Shown piece by piece: positions 1 to 9,712 of a stretch of DNA of 45,688 nucleotides (positions are counted from its first letter, which is position 1; the number at the start of each line of letters is the position of its first letter). This stretch comes from Deltaproteobacteria bacterium. GTDB taxonomy: Bacteria; Desulfobacterota; Desulfarculia; Adiutricales; Adiutricaceae. The notes under the pieces are model-generated. The model did no database searches. It was not told the DNA's origin and saw nothing but the letters and a program-made list of their open reading frames with translations. The translations under genes were made by a program, and so were the position numbers. The stretch covers positions 1 to 45,688 of the forward strand of contig JAISYP010000007.1 of assembly GCA_031269825.1 (NCBI GenBank), written 5' to 3'.

Positions 1-418
1 ACACCAGTGTCCATCCGCCCCATGTTTTCTGCCTATGTTCCATGAATCGTAACTCCTTGTAAAACTTTCAGGAGCCTGAAATTGCCACATTCCCTCGTCA
101 GCCCCTATAAGTTATTTATATGAAAAGCCCAAAAAACTTGAATTAATATCAATCCCCTCAAATCAATATCAATAACAAGATTTATAAACTATTTTTTTAT
201 AATCAAGCCTCCTAAAACAAACCAGTAAAAGTAAAACCAAGAGATTACAGAATGAATTTCAATCAAAAAAATAAATAAAATCTAAAAAATAATTAAAAAA
301 TAATGTTTAATTAGTTTATATATCTATAAAAGCAGCCAATTTTTAAATTTATAATAAAAAAAAGATAAAAAACAACCCCTAATTTAACACAAAACGCCAT
401 CCTCGTCTGAGCTAGTGA

Positions 419-640
419 TCAGGGTTTGAGCTGATAATCAAGCGAAAAATCAACCTTATAGCCCAAAATCATATAATAATCATTAATCATAAGACCAACC
501 AGCGGCATTTCGATCCCATTAGACAGAATCCAAGACGCCAAACAATTCTCGACACCTTAACACCGAGATTAGGATCCGTGTCAACAAAATAATTTATTTT
601 TTTCCCCCAATAAGCCACGCCATCAGATCACCGGCTCATC
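419..640 (-). pseudogene. Decayed C-terminal coding remnant, unknown family
   Basis: Minus strand reads ...DGVAYWGKKINYFVDTDPNLGVKVS / (frameshift) / ENCLASWILSNGIEMPLVGLMINDYYMILGYKVDFSLDYQLKP*; protein-like composition continuing across one frameshift, in an otherwise AT-rich spacer. Confidence 0.4.
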
Positions 641-981
641 CGCTTCTTCGGCCTAAACACTGTGGTATTGTAAAAAAATTTCCTTAGCCTAATTCATCCT
701 TAAAATCAACTATTAATTCCCTATTATCAAAAATTACCCAATAATAATAAGTTAAAAATATAATCTATCATAATTTAAGAAACAAATAATATAATAAATT
801 TATTAAAGCACTATATTTTTCTCAACCGGTTTCAATATACTTTATTATATTTTTATTATTAAATTTTATATAATTATATTTTATGATTTACGAGCCAATA
901 AACTATTTATAAATATTTTTATTACTTATTTAATATTAACAAGTATTTATTACTGAATATAAACTACCTAACCCATCATTA

Positions 982-2178
982 TTATAAATTCATGACCTCT
1001 CTAGCCAAGGCGCGAGCCTTTAGATCCGCTTCTAGGACATCCTCCAACACGGCCACCTTTTCTATGGCCAAGCGGCTCAAACACTCCTCAACTACTGGAA
1101 TTATTCGGACAAAAGGTATCTGTCCAGCCAAAAACCCACCAACCGCCTCTTCATTGGCCCCACTCATAATCGCCGGGGCCGCGCCACCTTTTCTTCCCAC
1201 TTCCTCAGCCAGGGCCAAAGCCCGAAACACCAGTCGGTCAGGTTGAGCGAACGTTAGGGGACAGTCTGTCAATTCCAGGGCGCGGATACCTAATGGACTT
1301 TCTGACCCCATATCGCCTAATATCGGCCACCTAGAATTGTAACATAAACTATAGGCTAGAGACAAACGCATGTCGGTTGGCCCCATCTGGGCCAACATGG
1401 CTCCATCGACAAACTCTACCATGGAATGAACGACACTCTGGGGATGGACAAGAACCTCAATCTGATCATAAGCGACCCCAAATAAATGATGGGCCTCTAT
1501 AACCTCTAACCCTTTGTTCATGAGAGTGGCGCTATCGCAGCTAATTTTTGGGCCCATGGCCCATTTAGGGTGGTTTAAGGCCATCTCTCGGGTGACGCCT
1601 TTAAGCTTTTCCTCGCTATAACCCAAAAAAGGGCCCCCCGAGGCGGTTAAGATTATACGTCTGACCCCATCACCAGTCAATCGTCCCCCTAAAGCCTGAA
1701 AAATAGCCGAGTGCTCGCTGTCCACTGGAATCAACTGATCAACCATAGGCCGGATAAGCTCTCCAGCCAAAACCAGACTTTCCTTGTTGGCCAAAGCTAC
1801 CCTTAGTCCAGCTTTAAGGGCCGCCCAGGTTGGTGGCAACCCCGCTCTGCCCACCATGGCCGACAAAACTATCTCCGCCCCGCTTTGATTGGCGACTTTG
1901 ATAGCCCCATCCGAACCAGACAATATCTCTGGCCAAGATTGTCTATTTAACCCCTGATTCTTTAAAAGGTCTACCAATTTATTAGCCTCAGCGTCTCCTA
2001 AAACAGAAACAACCTGAGGCTTATACCGCTTGATGGCCTCGGCCAAAGGCTCAACGCTCACAGCCGCGGCCAACCCCATAACTTTAATCCGCTCTGGAAA
2101 GGCGGCGGCCAAACTTAAGGCCTGCCGTCCAATGGAGCCAGTGGCCCCTAAGATAGCTAATCTAACAGACTCTGTCAT
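982..2178 (-). CDS. dxr: 1-deoxy-D-xylulose 5-phosphate reductoisomerase
   Basis: 398 aa; LAILGATGSIGRQAL NADPH-binding start, ALANKESLVLAGELI, VDSEHSAIFQAL, ILTASGGPF, HPKWAMGPKISCDSATLMNKGLEVIEAHHLF. Confidence 0.97.
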   Translation of the reverse strand: MTESVRLAILGATGSIGRQALSLAAAFPERIKVMGLAAAVSVEPLAEAIKRYKPQVVSVLGDAEANKLVDLLKNQGLNRQSWPEILSGSDGAIKVANQSGAEIVLSAMVGRAGLPPTWAALKAGLRVALANKESLVLAGELIRPMVDQLIPVDSEHSAIFQALGGRLTGDGVRRIILTASGGPFLGYSEEKLKGVTREMALNHPKWAMGPKISCDSATLMNKGLEVIEAHHLFGVAYDQIEVLVHPQSVVHSMVEFVDGAMLAQMGPTDMRLSLAYSLCYNSRWPILGDMGSESPLGIRALELTDCPLTFAQPDRLVFRALALAEEVGRKGGAAPAIMSGANEEAVGGFLAGQIPFVRIIPVVEECLSRLAIEKVAVLEDVLEADLKARALAREVMNL

Positions 2179-2612
2179 AATCCAACTTATTATTTGACAA
2201 TCAAAGACCTATCGACAAATAACCAATATTTTTACTTAATTTATCTTAATAATTTATAATTATTTAATTATATGTTTAATAATTTATCTATATTTTATTT
2301 GATTGAGTTTTATATATCCTATTTTTATATATATCTCATTTTATCATTTATTTTACTAATATTTTTTACGCTTTTCATCTATATCTTCTTTTTATTTATC
2401 CTGTTCCGCTTCCCCAAAAACTCGACCAGTCCTATTGTCATAACTATTTAGAAGATTATATAGGTTAGAAGATTATAAAGAAGTCCTGAAAGCGCCCTAT
2501 TCTTTATACTCAACCCTTGACTCCCTATAACTCCCCATAACTCCCTATAAATTCCACTATTCTCCCCATCTCCCTTCTAATCTCTTCCATAATTATAACC
2601 CACCACAACCAG

Positions 2613-2710
2613 GCTATATACCTAACCGTTGAGGACAACAACCACCTTATATACCAAAAAGTTGAGGATAACAACCGCCCTATACACCTAATTAAGGTAA
2701 GGACAGGGCG
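2613..2710. repeat. ~33-bp degenerate tandem repeat (about 2.5 units)
   Basis: gctatatacctaaccgttgaggacaacaaccac / cttatataccaaaaagttgaggataacaaccgc / cctatacacctaatt... Confidence 0.7.
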
Positions 2711-2715
2711 AGAGT

Positions 2716-3552
2716 CTAAGGAACCATCTGGAAGCTGATATAAAAGTAGACCAAAGGTAAGTTGAACAAGATCGAGTCTAGCCTATCCCAAAGGCCGCCA
2801 TGACCTAGTAGTAACGTGGAAGTGTCCTTCAGACCCATCGCCCTCTTCAGAGCTGACTCAAATAAATCCCCAAATGAGCCCCACAAGGCCAGGGCCAAAC
2901 TCAGTACCATGATTGAGGTTCGAGAAAACTCAGGCGGTAGGTAAGAAAATGATAAGGCCCCAGTTATAACGGCGGTGAGACATCCACCCACTAAACCGGA
3001 TATGGTCTTATTGGGGCTAACTTTGGGAAAGAGCTTTGGGCCTTTAAGACGAGAGCCAACGTAAAAAGCGCCAGTGTCAGTTAAAGCGGTAACTAAAATA
3101 ACAAAAAACAACCATCTATTACCAAAATATTCTTGTTTAACTAAAAAAACAAATGATAGTAAAAAACTAAGATATAAATGTCCTAGGGCGTAACGGGAGA
3201 TGAGGTTGACCACCGCCCGATCCTCTTTTTCTGGGAGAACGCCCATCAAATAAAAAGCCCCTAACCCTAAAGCTAGCGTTAAACCCAGAACCTGACCTAA
3301 TGGGCCAAAAAACAACGCTCCCATGGCGGTGGCCAACCAACCTATAATGGCCAGACTTAAAAGACCAACCCTTTCCCGGCCCAATAGATTGACAGCGAAC
3401 TCCCACCAACACAAAGCTCCCATGGAGCCCACCACCCCGAGGATAACGAGGTTGTTATCCATAAAAATGGACAACATAATGGGTGGAACCAAAACCAAGG
3501 CCACCAACCAACGGCTAAGCTCGCCCTTTGTCAAGCGTTCGGGCACACTCAC
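2716..3552 (-). CDS. cdsA: Phosphatidate cytidylyltransferase
   Basis: 278 aa multi-TM protein with C-terminal signature GSFGDLFESALKRAMGLKDTSTLLLGHGGLWDRLDSILF. Confidence 0.93.
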   Translation of the reverse strand: MSVPERLTKGELSRWLVALVLVPPIMLSIFMDNNLVILGVVGSMGALCWWEFAVNLLGRERVGLLSLAIIGWLATAMGALFFGPLGQVLGLTLALGLGAFYLMGVLPEKEDRAVVNLISRYALGHLYLSFLLSFVFLVKQEYFGNRWLFFVILVTALTDTGAFYVGSRLKGPKLFPKVSPNKTISGLVGGCLTAVITGALSFSYLPPEFSRTSIMVLSLALALWGSFGDLFESALKRAMGLKDTSTLLLGHGGLWDRLDSILFNLPLVYFYISFQMVP

Positions 3553-3609
3553 AAAAACACCCTTTCCATTTGGTATTTCTGGACATCGTCCCAGACCAAA
3601 ATGACCGAT

Positions 3610-4080
3610 CTAACCACTTTGCCTGGTCAACTGAAAAGCCCAGGACGATACTTTCTGATCCTTAATAAAGGCGAATCCCCGCCCCGAATACTCGTCAGGC
3701 GATTTAAACCCCATGATCTCCTGTCCCCAGTACAAACCACTTCCAGATTGCCAAGGCATCATAACCGTATCTTCTACCAAGACAAATAATCCATAAATAG
3801 GTTCAGGTCCCCCCACTTGGGATTTCCACTCCGTAAAAGTGGCTAGTTTCGGCATCGGAGTAATTTCGTAGCGGCTAATAAAATCCCTCTGATCCTGACC
3901 AGAAACCTTAATCTGGCTCTCTAGCGTCCACAAATCAGCGGTATGGGTCAACAATAATTGACCTTTAGCGTCATGCCGGTGATCCTCCCGATCGTAATAA
4001 TGGCCTTCCACTTCCCAAAGTCCAGGTTGCACAAGATAGGTATGGTTGAACACCGGTCTTTTTCCCTTTTTTACAATCAT
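3610..4080 (-). CDS. Hypothetical protein
   Basis: 156-aa ORF in the cluster orientation, composition like its neighbours; no family recognised. Confidence 0.65.
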   Translation of the reverse strand: MIVKKGKRPVFNHTYLVQPGLWEVEGHYYDREDHRHDAKGQLLLTHTADLWTLESQIKVSGQDQRDFISRYEITPMPKLATFTEWKSQVGGPEPIYGLFVLVEDTVMMPWQSGSGLYWGQEIMGFKSPDEYSGRGFAFIKDQKVSSWAFQLTRQSG

Positions 4081-4293
4081 GTCGCCATGATTTTTATCGA
4101 ATGGAACAAAATATTGAATAATAGTTAATCAATAGTCAATAATCAACAACTAAAACCATATAATCACTAACCAAGCGGTAAAAACAAACAACAATTAAAC
4201 TTTATCATACAATATTCATTTTTTTTAACAAACTAAAAATAATTATTAGCTAAAATAACATTATAAATATAGTATTTAAATTATCAACTTTAT

Positions 4294-5394
4294 CTAAACA
4301 TTTAATTGATCTAACATTCGCCAATACCGTAAACCAGATTCCATTAAATGACCTTTTGTGATCTGATTACTAGCAATAGATGCCAATAAAGCCCGATATA
4401 CCGCCCTAACGACCTCAATCTTCCGACAAACCAAAACCAGGTCATGACCAACTAAAACCGCTTTAACCGCGGCTCGACCAGGCTCTTGTTCGCCTACGAT
4501 CGCCCCCATCTCCAGGTCATCGGTTAACAATAACCCATTAAATCCTATTTCCCTTCTCAATTTTCCCACTATTTGACCTGAAAAGGTGGCTATATGATCC
4601 GGATCCAAGGCTGGATAACGGGCGTGAGTGGTCATGATGGCTGGTAACCCTACCTCGACCAAAGCCTGAAAAACCGCCATGGCGGTAGCCATTTTGGTTT
4701 CATCCCAGCTAATTTCTGGAATCCTCTCATGGGGATCCAAAACCGCGCCACCTAAACCAGGAAAGTGTTTGCCACAAGCTAACATCCCACCAGCCAATAA
4801 CCCGCCCATAAAGGCCTTGGCGTGACTAATCACCCTTTCTGGCTCAACGCCAAAAGATCGGGAGCCAATGTAGCCGCCTGGAAGGGAATCTAGATCCAAC
4901 ACGGGAGCCAAATTGAGGTTAAAACCACTCGCTCGCATCTCTCGGCCCGCTCGCTCAGCCAAGCGCCGAGTTTCCACAATTTCCAACATACCCATTTCTC
5001 GAGCTGAAGGCAATTGAAAAAATGGTTCCGGTAAACGTCTAACTAATCCTCCTTCCTGATCCACCGCTATAATAATAGATCGTCCCAAGATTTTTTGAGC
5101 GTACTTCTGGATCATGGTTAAAATTTCCCCAATAAACCCCGGGGCTCGCAGATCCAGACGCCACCCCAAACCGGGTTTAGCGAATTTTAACCTATTAGGA
5201 TAGTTACGCCGGAAAAAAACTAAACCTCCTGGCCTAAATTCATCAATAAGCTCCCGAATCTCCCCTGAATCTTGGCCTTCCCAGCCAATCATCATCAGCC
5301 GACCCGCGGCGTCCTCAGGGGATTCAATTAAATATCGCCCCTGACTAGACTTTTTTCGGTCTGGAACCGTTATTTTTTTATCATGCGGTTCCAT
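4294..5394 (-). CDS. nagZ: Glycoside hydrolase family 3 beta-N-acetylhexosaminidase (NagZ-like)
   Basis: 366 aa; DQEGGLVRRLPEPF, GKHFPGLGGAVLDPHERIPE (NagZ KHFPGxGxxxxDxH loop variant), GLLLTDDLEMGAI (nucleophile Asp region). Confidence 0.88.
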   Translation of the reverse strand: MEPHDKKITVPDRKKSSQGRYLIESPEDAAGRLMMIGWEGQDSGEIRELIDEFRPGGLVFFRRNYPNRLKFAKPGLGWRLDLRAPGFIGEILTMIQKYAQKILGRSIIIAVDQEGGLVRRLPEPFFQLPSAREMGMLEIVETRRLAERAGREMRASGFNLNLAPVLDLDSLPGGYIGSRSFGVEPERVISHAKAFMGGLLAGGMLACGKHFPGLGGAVLDPHERIPEISWDETKMATAMAVFQALVEVGLPAIMTTHARYPALDPDHIATFSGQIVGKLRREIGFNGLLLTDDLEMGAIVGEQEPGRAAVKAVLVGHDLVLVCRKIEVVRAVYRALLASIASNQITKGHLMESGLRYWRMLDQLNV

Positions 5395-5749
5395 TGTTTC
5401 CTCTTTTCCCTTCCCTATTCTTTCTTTAGCTCTTTTAACTTTAATTGTTGTTTCTGTATCTATTTTTTCTATCTTTGGGATTATTTCTTTACTATTATTT
5501 CTTTATTTATTTTCATTTATTTTTTCCATTACTTTTTTAGTTATTAGTTTTTATTATTTATAAGATTTTATTATTTTTAATTAATATAATATATTTGTAT
5601 TTTACCACTTTTATCTTCTATTTATTATTTCATTTATTGTTATTAGTTTTATTCACTATTTAATAATATTATATTTACTCTATGCACTTTGTTAGATCAT
5701 TTTTATTTATCCTTTTTATTTTTTTCATAATATTTTATCTTCCTTATCT

Positions 5750-5845
5750 CCCTTTTCTTACTTATCTAATTTTCTTACTTATCTTACTTATCTTACTTAT
5801 CTTACTTTTCTTACTTTTCTTTCTTTTCTTACTTACCTAATTTCT
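5750..5845. repeat. Polypyrimidine ~10-bp tandem repeat (cttacttatc-like)
   Basis: ...cttacttatcttacttatcttacttatcttacttttcttacttttctttcttttcttactt... Confidence 0.7.
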
Positions 5846-5859
5846 CTTTCCATCCAATA

Positions 5860-7605
5860 TCAATTTTTTTCACAAGCCCCACAACGACCACAACCCAACT
5901 CAACCGGGCAAGGCGAGCTAGTCTGGGCTCTTTGAGATCTTTCTTTTTCCGTGGCCCAATGCGCCGAACCCGCCGCGACCTCGACCACTCGCCAAGGTTT
6001 ATATTTGCCCGAAGGCCAAGCTTTCCCTAAAACTTGATCTGTAAATTTATCTTTTCCCTCCATTTGAGTCTTAAATTTACGATAAGCGGGTTTTATCTTA
6101 CCCCCTTCTAACCACAATGCCCGAACCAGATCCCCTGACTCCGCCCCACCTCTAGCCAATAAACTCTGAACAATAGACCACAACGGCGGATCCAATCTTA
6201 ATTCCAAGCCCCCCACCTTAGCTAAACTTTTTTTCACCACTTGGGCTTTTCTAATCAACTCGGCCTCAGATAATAGCGGTTCTGACTCAAAAGGCGTTTG
6301 CGGTTTGGGACAGAAATTAGCCACCGAAACTACCAGTTTCGGGGCGAAACTCTTCGCCCGAACGGATTTTTGGATTTTCTGACATAATAAAGCCAAGGAC
6401 GCTAAATCTTCGTCCGTCTCCCCGGGTAACCCTACCATAAAGTATAGTTTCAGTTTCCTTAAACCCGCCTCCGCTAATAGTCGACAGGCTCCTAGAATTT
6501 CCTCTTCGCTAATGACCTTATTGATAACGTCCCGCAATCTTTGGGTTCCCGCTTCTGGGGCCACGGCTAGCCCTTTAACGCCACTGGCCAACAATCGCCT
6601 CGCCAAGTTTTCCGTTAAAGCGGAAAGCCTTAACGAGGACACCGACACCGCCCGCCCTTGTTCCTTTAAGACATCCAAGAGAGTATCAATCTCTGGGTGA
6701 TCCGCCACCGCGGGGCTCACTAGGCCCACCGCTTCCCCCAAAGATTGAGGTTGACCTAAAACGCCCAGAATTTGTTCCAACGGCCAAGGTCGATGTGGAC
6801 GATACAAAGAGCCCGCCAAACAAAAACGACACCCATGGGGACAACCCCGGCTAATCTCCACCAATCGCCTTTCGCCAAACTCTGTATTAGGGGTGATTAT
6901 GGGCGAGCGAGGTGGCGTTTGATCCAAAGGAGGCCAACAAACTCTAGCCGGACGGATGGGATTGGCCAAGGCAACTTCGCCATTTAAAACCTCCACCGGC
7001 CAAAGACTGGGGGCTAAAGCCCCAGGAATCTTCTCAACCAGAAGTTTCAGTTTCTCTTCTTTAGTCGCCACCGCGAAAAACGGATCCAGATAATATTCCA
7101 TAATCTGGGGCCACTGGATCTCGGCCTCGCCTAATAGAAATAAATCAGCGAAAGGGATGAGAGGCCAAGGATTGGCCCAAACTCCCACGCCGCCCACGAA
7201 AACCAAAGGCTCCCGATCTCTAGCCGTTCTTTCTGGTTTGATTTGACCTTTGGCCAGAATATCCAACAAAATCCAGTAGTCGTTTTCCAAAGTCAAAGAA
7301 GCGGCCAATAGATCAAATTCGCTAAGGAACGTTTTGGTCTCCAGGGACAAGGATTTGTTTCCTGGATGTTTCGAGCCGGTCTTCTCCGAGAATGTCTTTT
7401 CCGCGAAAATCCTTTCCGCGAAAACCCAGGGGAGAGCGTTTAATAGAGAGTAAACCGTTAAAAACCCCAATGAGGACATACCAGTTTCGTAAGAACCTGG
7501 CCAAATGAGCCCCACTCGAATTCGCCCCCCTGGTTCCTTAGTTTGACGACCTTTTTCCTGGGACAAACGGCTGTCCTGAGCTTTTTTGACCTGACCCCGG
7601 GACAT
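5860..7605 (-). CDS. Radical SAM protein, TIGR03960-like
   Basis: 581 aa; ISRGCPHGCRFCLAGSLYRPHRP (CxxxCxxC), VSSLRLSALTENLARRLLASGVKGLAVAPEAGTQRLRDVINK, KLYFMVGLPGETDEDL; Cys-rich C-terminus CPVELGCGRCGACEKN. Confidence 0.88.
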   Translation of the reverse strand: MSRGQVKKAQDSRLSQEKGRQTKEPGGRIRVGLIWPGSYETGMSSLGFLTVYSLLNALPWVFAERIFAEKTFSEKTGSKHPGNKSLSLETKTFLSEFDLLAASLTLENDYWILLDILAKGQIKPERTARDREPLVFVGGVGVWANPWPLIPFADLFLLGEAEIQWPQIMEYYLDPFFAVATKEEKLKLLVEKIPGALAPSLWPVEVLNGEVALANPIRPARVCWPPLDQTPPRSPIITPNTEFGERRLVEISRGCPHGCRFCLAGSLYRPHRPWPLEQILGVLGQPQSLGEAVGLVSPAVADHPEIDTLLDVLKEQGRAVSVSSLRLSALTENLARRLLASGVKGLAVAPEAGTQRLRDVINKVISEEEILGACRLLAEAGLRKLKLYFMVGLPGETDEDLASLALLCQKIQKSVRAKSFAPKLVVSVANFCPKPQTPFESEPLLSEAELIRKAQVVKKSLAKVGGLELRLDPPLWSIVQSLLARGGAESGDLVRALWLEGGKIKPAYRKFKTQMEGKDKFTDQVLGKAWPSGKYKPWRVVEVAAGSAHWATEKERSQRAQTSSPCPVELGCGRCGACEKN

Positions 7606-7613
7606 AGACGGGG

Positions 7614-9059
7614 TTAATTCGCTGGTTCTATAACATAATCAAGCTGCTCTAAACGGCCATTTCCGTCATTAGCCGTGGCGCTGGACTCGTTTAGACGGTT
7701 AGCCCTCTGATCAACCCCCAATGATGGCCTAATAACTCGGCGCGTGGGGGTGGCGTACGGGCCAGGAGCCACAGCCAAAGGTTTTTCCGATTTAGTAGGT
7801 TCCATCGGGTTAGAACTCGACGTTTCTAAGGTTAAATGAGGCCGAGAGGTTATGGTCGTTACTTCCATATTAAGCACGGGCTTTAGACTCGGCTTCGGCT
7901 GGGCTGGGGTCACGGGATTACGTTCCGCGGATTTAAGTTCCACGGCTTTAAATCTGACGACTTTATTACCCGCGGTTTTATTTTCCGCGGTTTTATTACC
8001 CGCGGGTTTATTTCCCACGGATTTATTTACCGAGGCCATATTGGCCGCGACTTTAACCGGTTCCGCGACCAATTTGGAGTCAGAACGCGCGATATTCTCT
8101 TCCGCCGAGGCTTTTCCCCCCAATCCCGTCGCCAAAAGTGACACCCTTAAGGCGCGAGATTCTTTTAGACTGTCGTCAATGACCAGGCCAAAAAATAGTT
8201 TCACGCAAGAGCCAATGGATTTGTGGATTCTTTCATTGATATCCATCACTTCCCTAACCAAGACGTGGCTATCCGCGGAGATAACGCAAATAACCGCTTG
8301 GGCTCCTTTTAAGCTAGTTTCGGCCAACATGGGATTGGCCAAAGCGTCATCTAAAGCGTCCACGGCTCGCCGATCGCCAGTCGCCTCCCCAAAACTAATG
8401 ATGGCCGGCCCCTTGTGCGACAAAACCGTGGAAACATCAGCGAAATCCACGTTGATCTCCCCGGGCGTCTCCACCAGATTGATGATGCTGGAAACGGCTC
8501 GGAACAAAACGTCGTCGCCTTTCCTCATATTCTCCAAATAGGGGGTTTCTGGATCTAAAGACTCTAGCTTTGAGTTATCCACGCTAATGACGGCGTTACA
8601 ATATTTATACAATTCCGCGGTAGCTTGTTCGGCCAAGGGGAGCCGATAATCCTCATAGGAAAAGGGTCTAGTCACCACCGCGACGATCAGAGGCGCGTTT
8701 TTTAACTCTGAAAGAGCTTTAGCCACCACCGGCAAGCCACCACTACCTAGGCCGCCACCAAGGCCCCCGGTTAAAAACACCAAATCGCTCCCAGCCAGGG
8801 TGGCCAAAATATCGGGAATCTTCTCCTCCACGCATTTCCGACCCGTCTTGGGATCCCCCCCACAACCGCCGCCCCTGGTGACGTTGACCCCCACTTGGAT
8901 CTTGTTCGGGGCCTTACAGCCCTTAAGAAACCGCGCGTTAGCGTTAGCGGCCACAAAAACCGGCCCCTCCAAGCCTTGGTCGATCATGTGGCTAATAACG
9001 TTATTACCGCACCCGCCCAAGCCAAACACCTTAAAGACATGTTTTTCGCGAGTATTCAT
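7614..9059 (-). CDS. FtsZ paralog 3 (divergent)
   Basis: 481 aa; VFGLGGCGNNVISHMI, GLGGGLGSGGLPVV (altered GGGTGTG signature), NVDFADV T7 loop kept; repetitive linker; ends LDYVIEPAN with no recognisable FtsA/ZipA-binding peptide. Confidence 0.93.
   Translation of the reverse strand: MNTREKHVFKVFGLGGCGNNVISHMIDQGLEGPVFVAANANARFLKGCKAPNKIQVGVNVTRGGGCGGDPKTGRKCVEEKIPDILATLAGSDLVFLTGGLGGGLGSGGLPVVAKALSELKNAPLIVAVVTRPFSYEDYRLPLAEQATAELYKYCNAVISVDNSKLESLDPETPYLENMRKGDDVLFRAVSSIINLVETPGEINVDFADVSTVLSHKGPAIISFGEATGDRRAVDALDDALANPMLAETSLKGAQAVICVISADSHVLVREVMDINERIHKSIGSCVKLFFGLVIDDSLKESRALRVSLLATGLGGKASAEENIARSDSKLVAEPVKVAANMASVNKSVGNKPAGNKTAENKTAGNKVVRFKAVELKSAERNPVTPAQPKPSLKPVLNMEVTTITSRPHLTLETSSSNPMEPTKSEKPLAVAPGPYATPTRRVIRPSLGVDQRANRLNESSATANDGNGRLEQLDYVIEPAN
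7924..8058. repeat. 15-bp tandem repeat (about 9 units) encoding pentapeptide repeats in the ftsZ3 linker
   Basis: ttccgcggatttaag / ttccacggctttaaa / tctgacgactttatt / acccgcggttttatt / ttccgcggttttatt / acccgcgggtttatt / tcccacggatttatt ...; protein NKSVG-NKPAG-NKTAE-NKTAG-NKVVR. Confidence 0.9.
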
Positions 9060-9417
9060 GAGCTAAAAACTTTCCGCCGGAGCGCCAGTTTGGACAAAAT
9101 CTTTCTTATCTTCCCAACAATAAGAACCAAAACCGCGTGGATCACAATTCCGTAGTTAAAAACAAGCCATTGATAGATCACAAGATCAACATAGATAGCG
9201 TGTCAGACCATCATAGCTCGCCAGACCATCTTACTGGCTAATCCACCATCGACCGCTCCTTAGTTAGGAACGCCCACTCTTTAACTTAGCCTAACTCACT
9301 CCAAATTACCCCAACTTTCCAACAAGTTAGGAAAACTCGCCAGCCCAGAAGCTAGGGCGAGCGCGACTCCCATCAAATTAAAGCTAAGGCTCTCTAAATC
9401 CAAGTTGAACCCTTGAA

Positions 9418-9660
9418 TTCGCCCTCAAGTGATCCCCTAAGTTGACCCTCAAGTTGACCCCTAAGTAAACCCTCAAGTTAACCCCTAAGTCAGCCCTCAA
9501 GCCACCCCTAAGTTAACCCCTCAAGTTAGCCCCTAAGTTGTAAACCCCTAAGTTAGCCCTCAAGTTAACCCCTAAGTTGTTAACCCCTAAGTTAGCCCTC
9601 AAGTTGGCCTTCAAGTAAGCCCCTAAGTTGTTAACCACTAAGTTAACCCCAAGTTGGCCA
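9418..9660. repeat. Degenerate tandem repeat, 12-bp unit with ~24-bp higher-order period
   Basis: Repeated ctcaagttgacccctaagtaaacc / ctcaagttaacccctaagtcagcc / ... between ftsZ2 and ftsZ3. Confidence 0.9.
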
Positions 9661-9712
9661 CCTGACCTATAGGTCGAGGTCTAGGTGTATCCCATGGACT
9701 TCTATCAATACC

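Noticed and set aside
992-1246. 84-aa plus-strand ORF over dxr
   Set aside because: Antisense to strongly recognisable Dxr.
7852-8541. 229-aa plus-strand ORF
   Set aside because: Fully antisense to ftsZ3; Ser/Thr-rich shadow translation of a conserved gene, no family motif or RBS.
9418-9660. Possible CRISPR array
   Set aside because: Units are 12/24 bp, directly contiguous and degenerate with no unique spacers; no cas genes.
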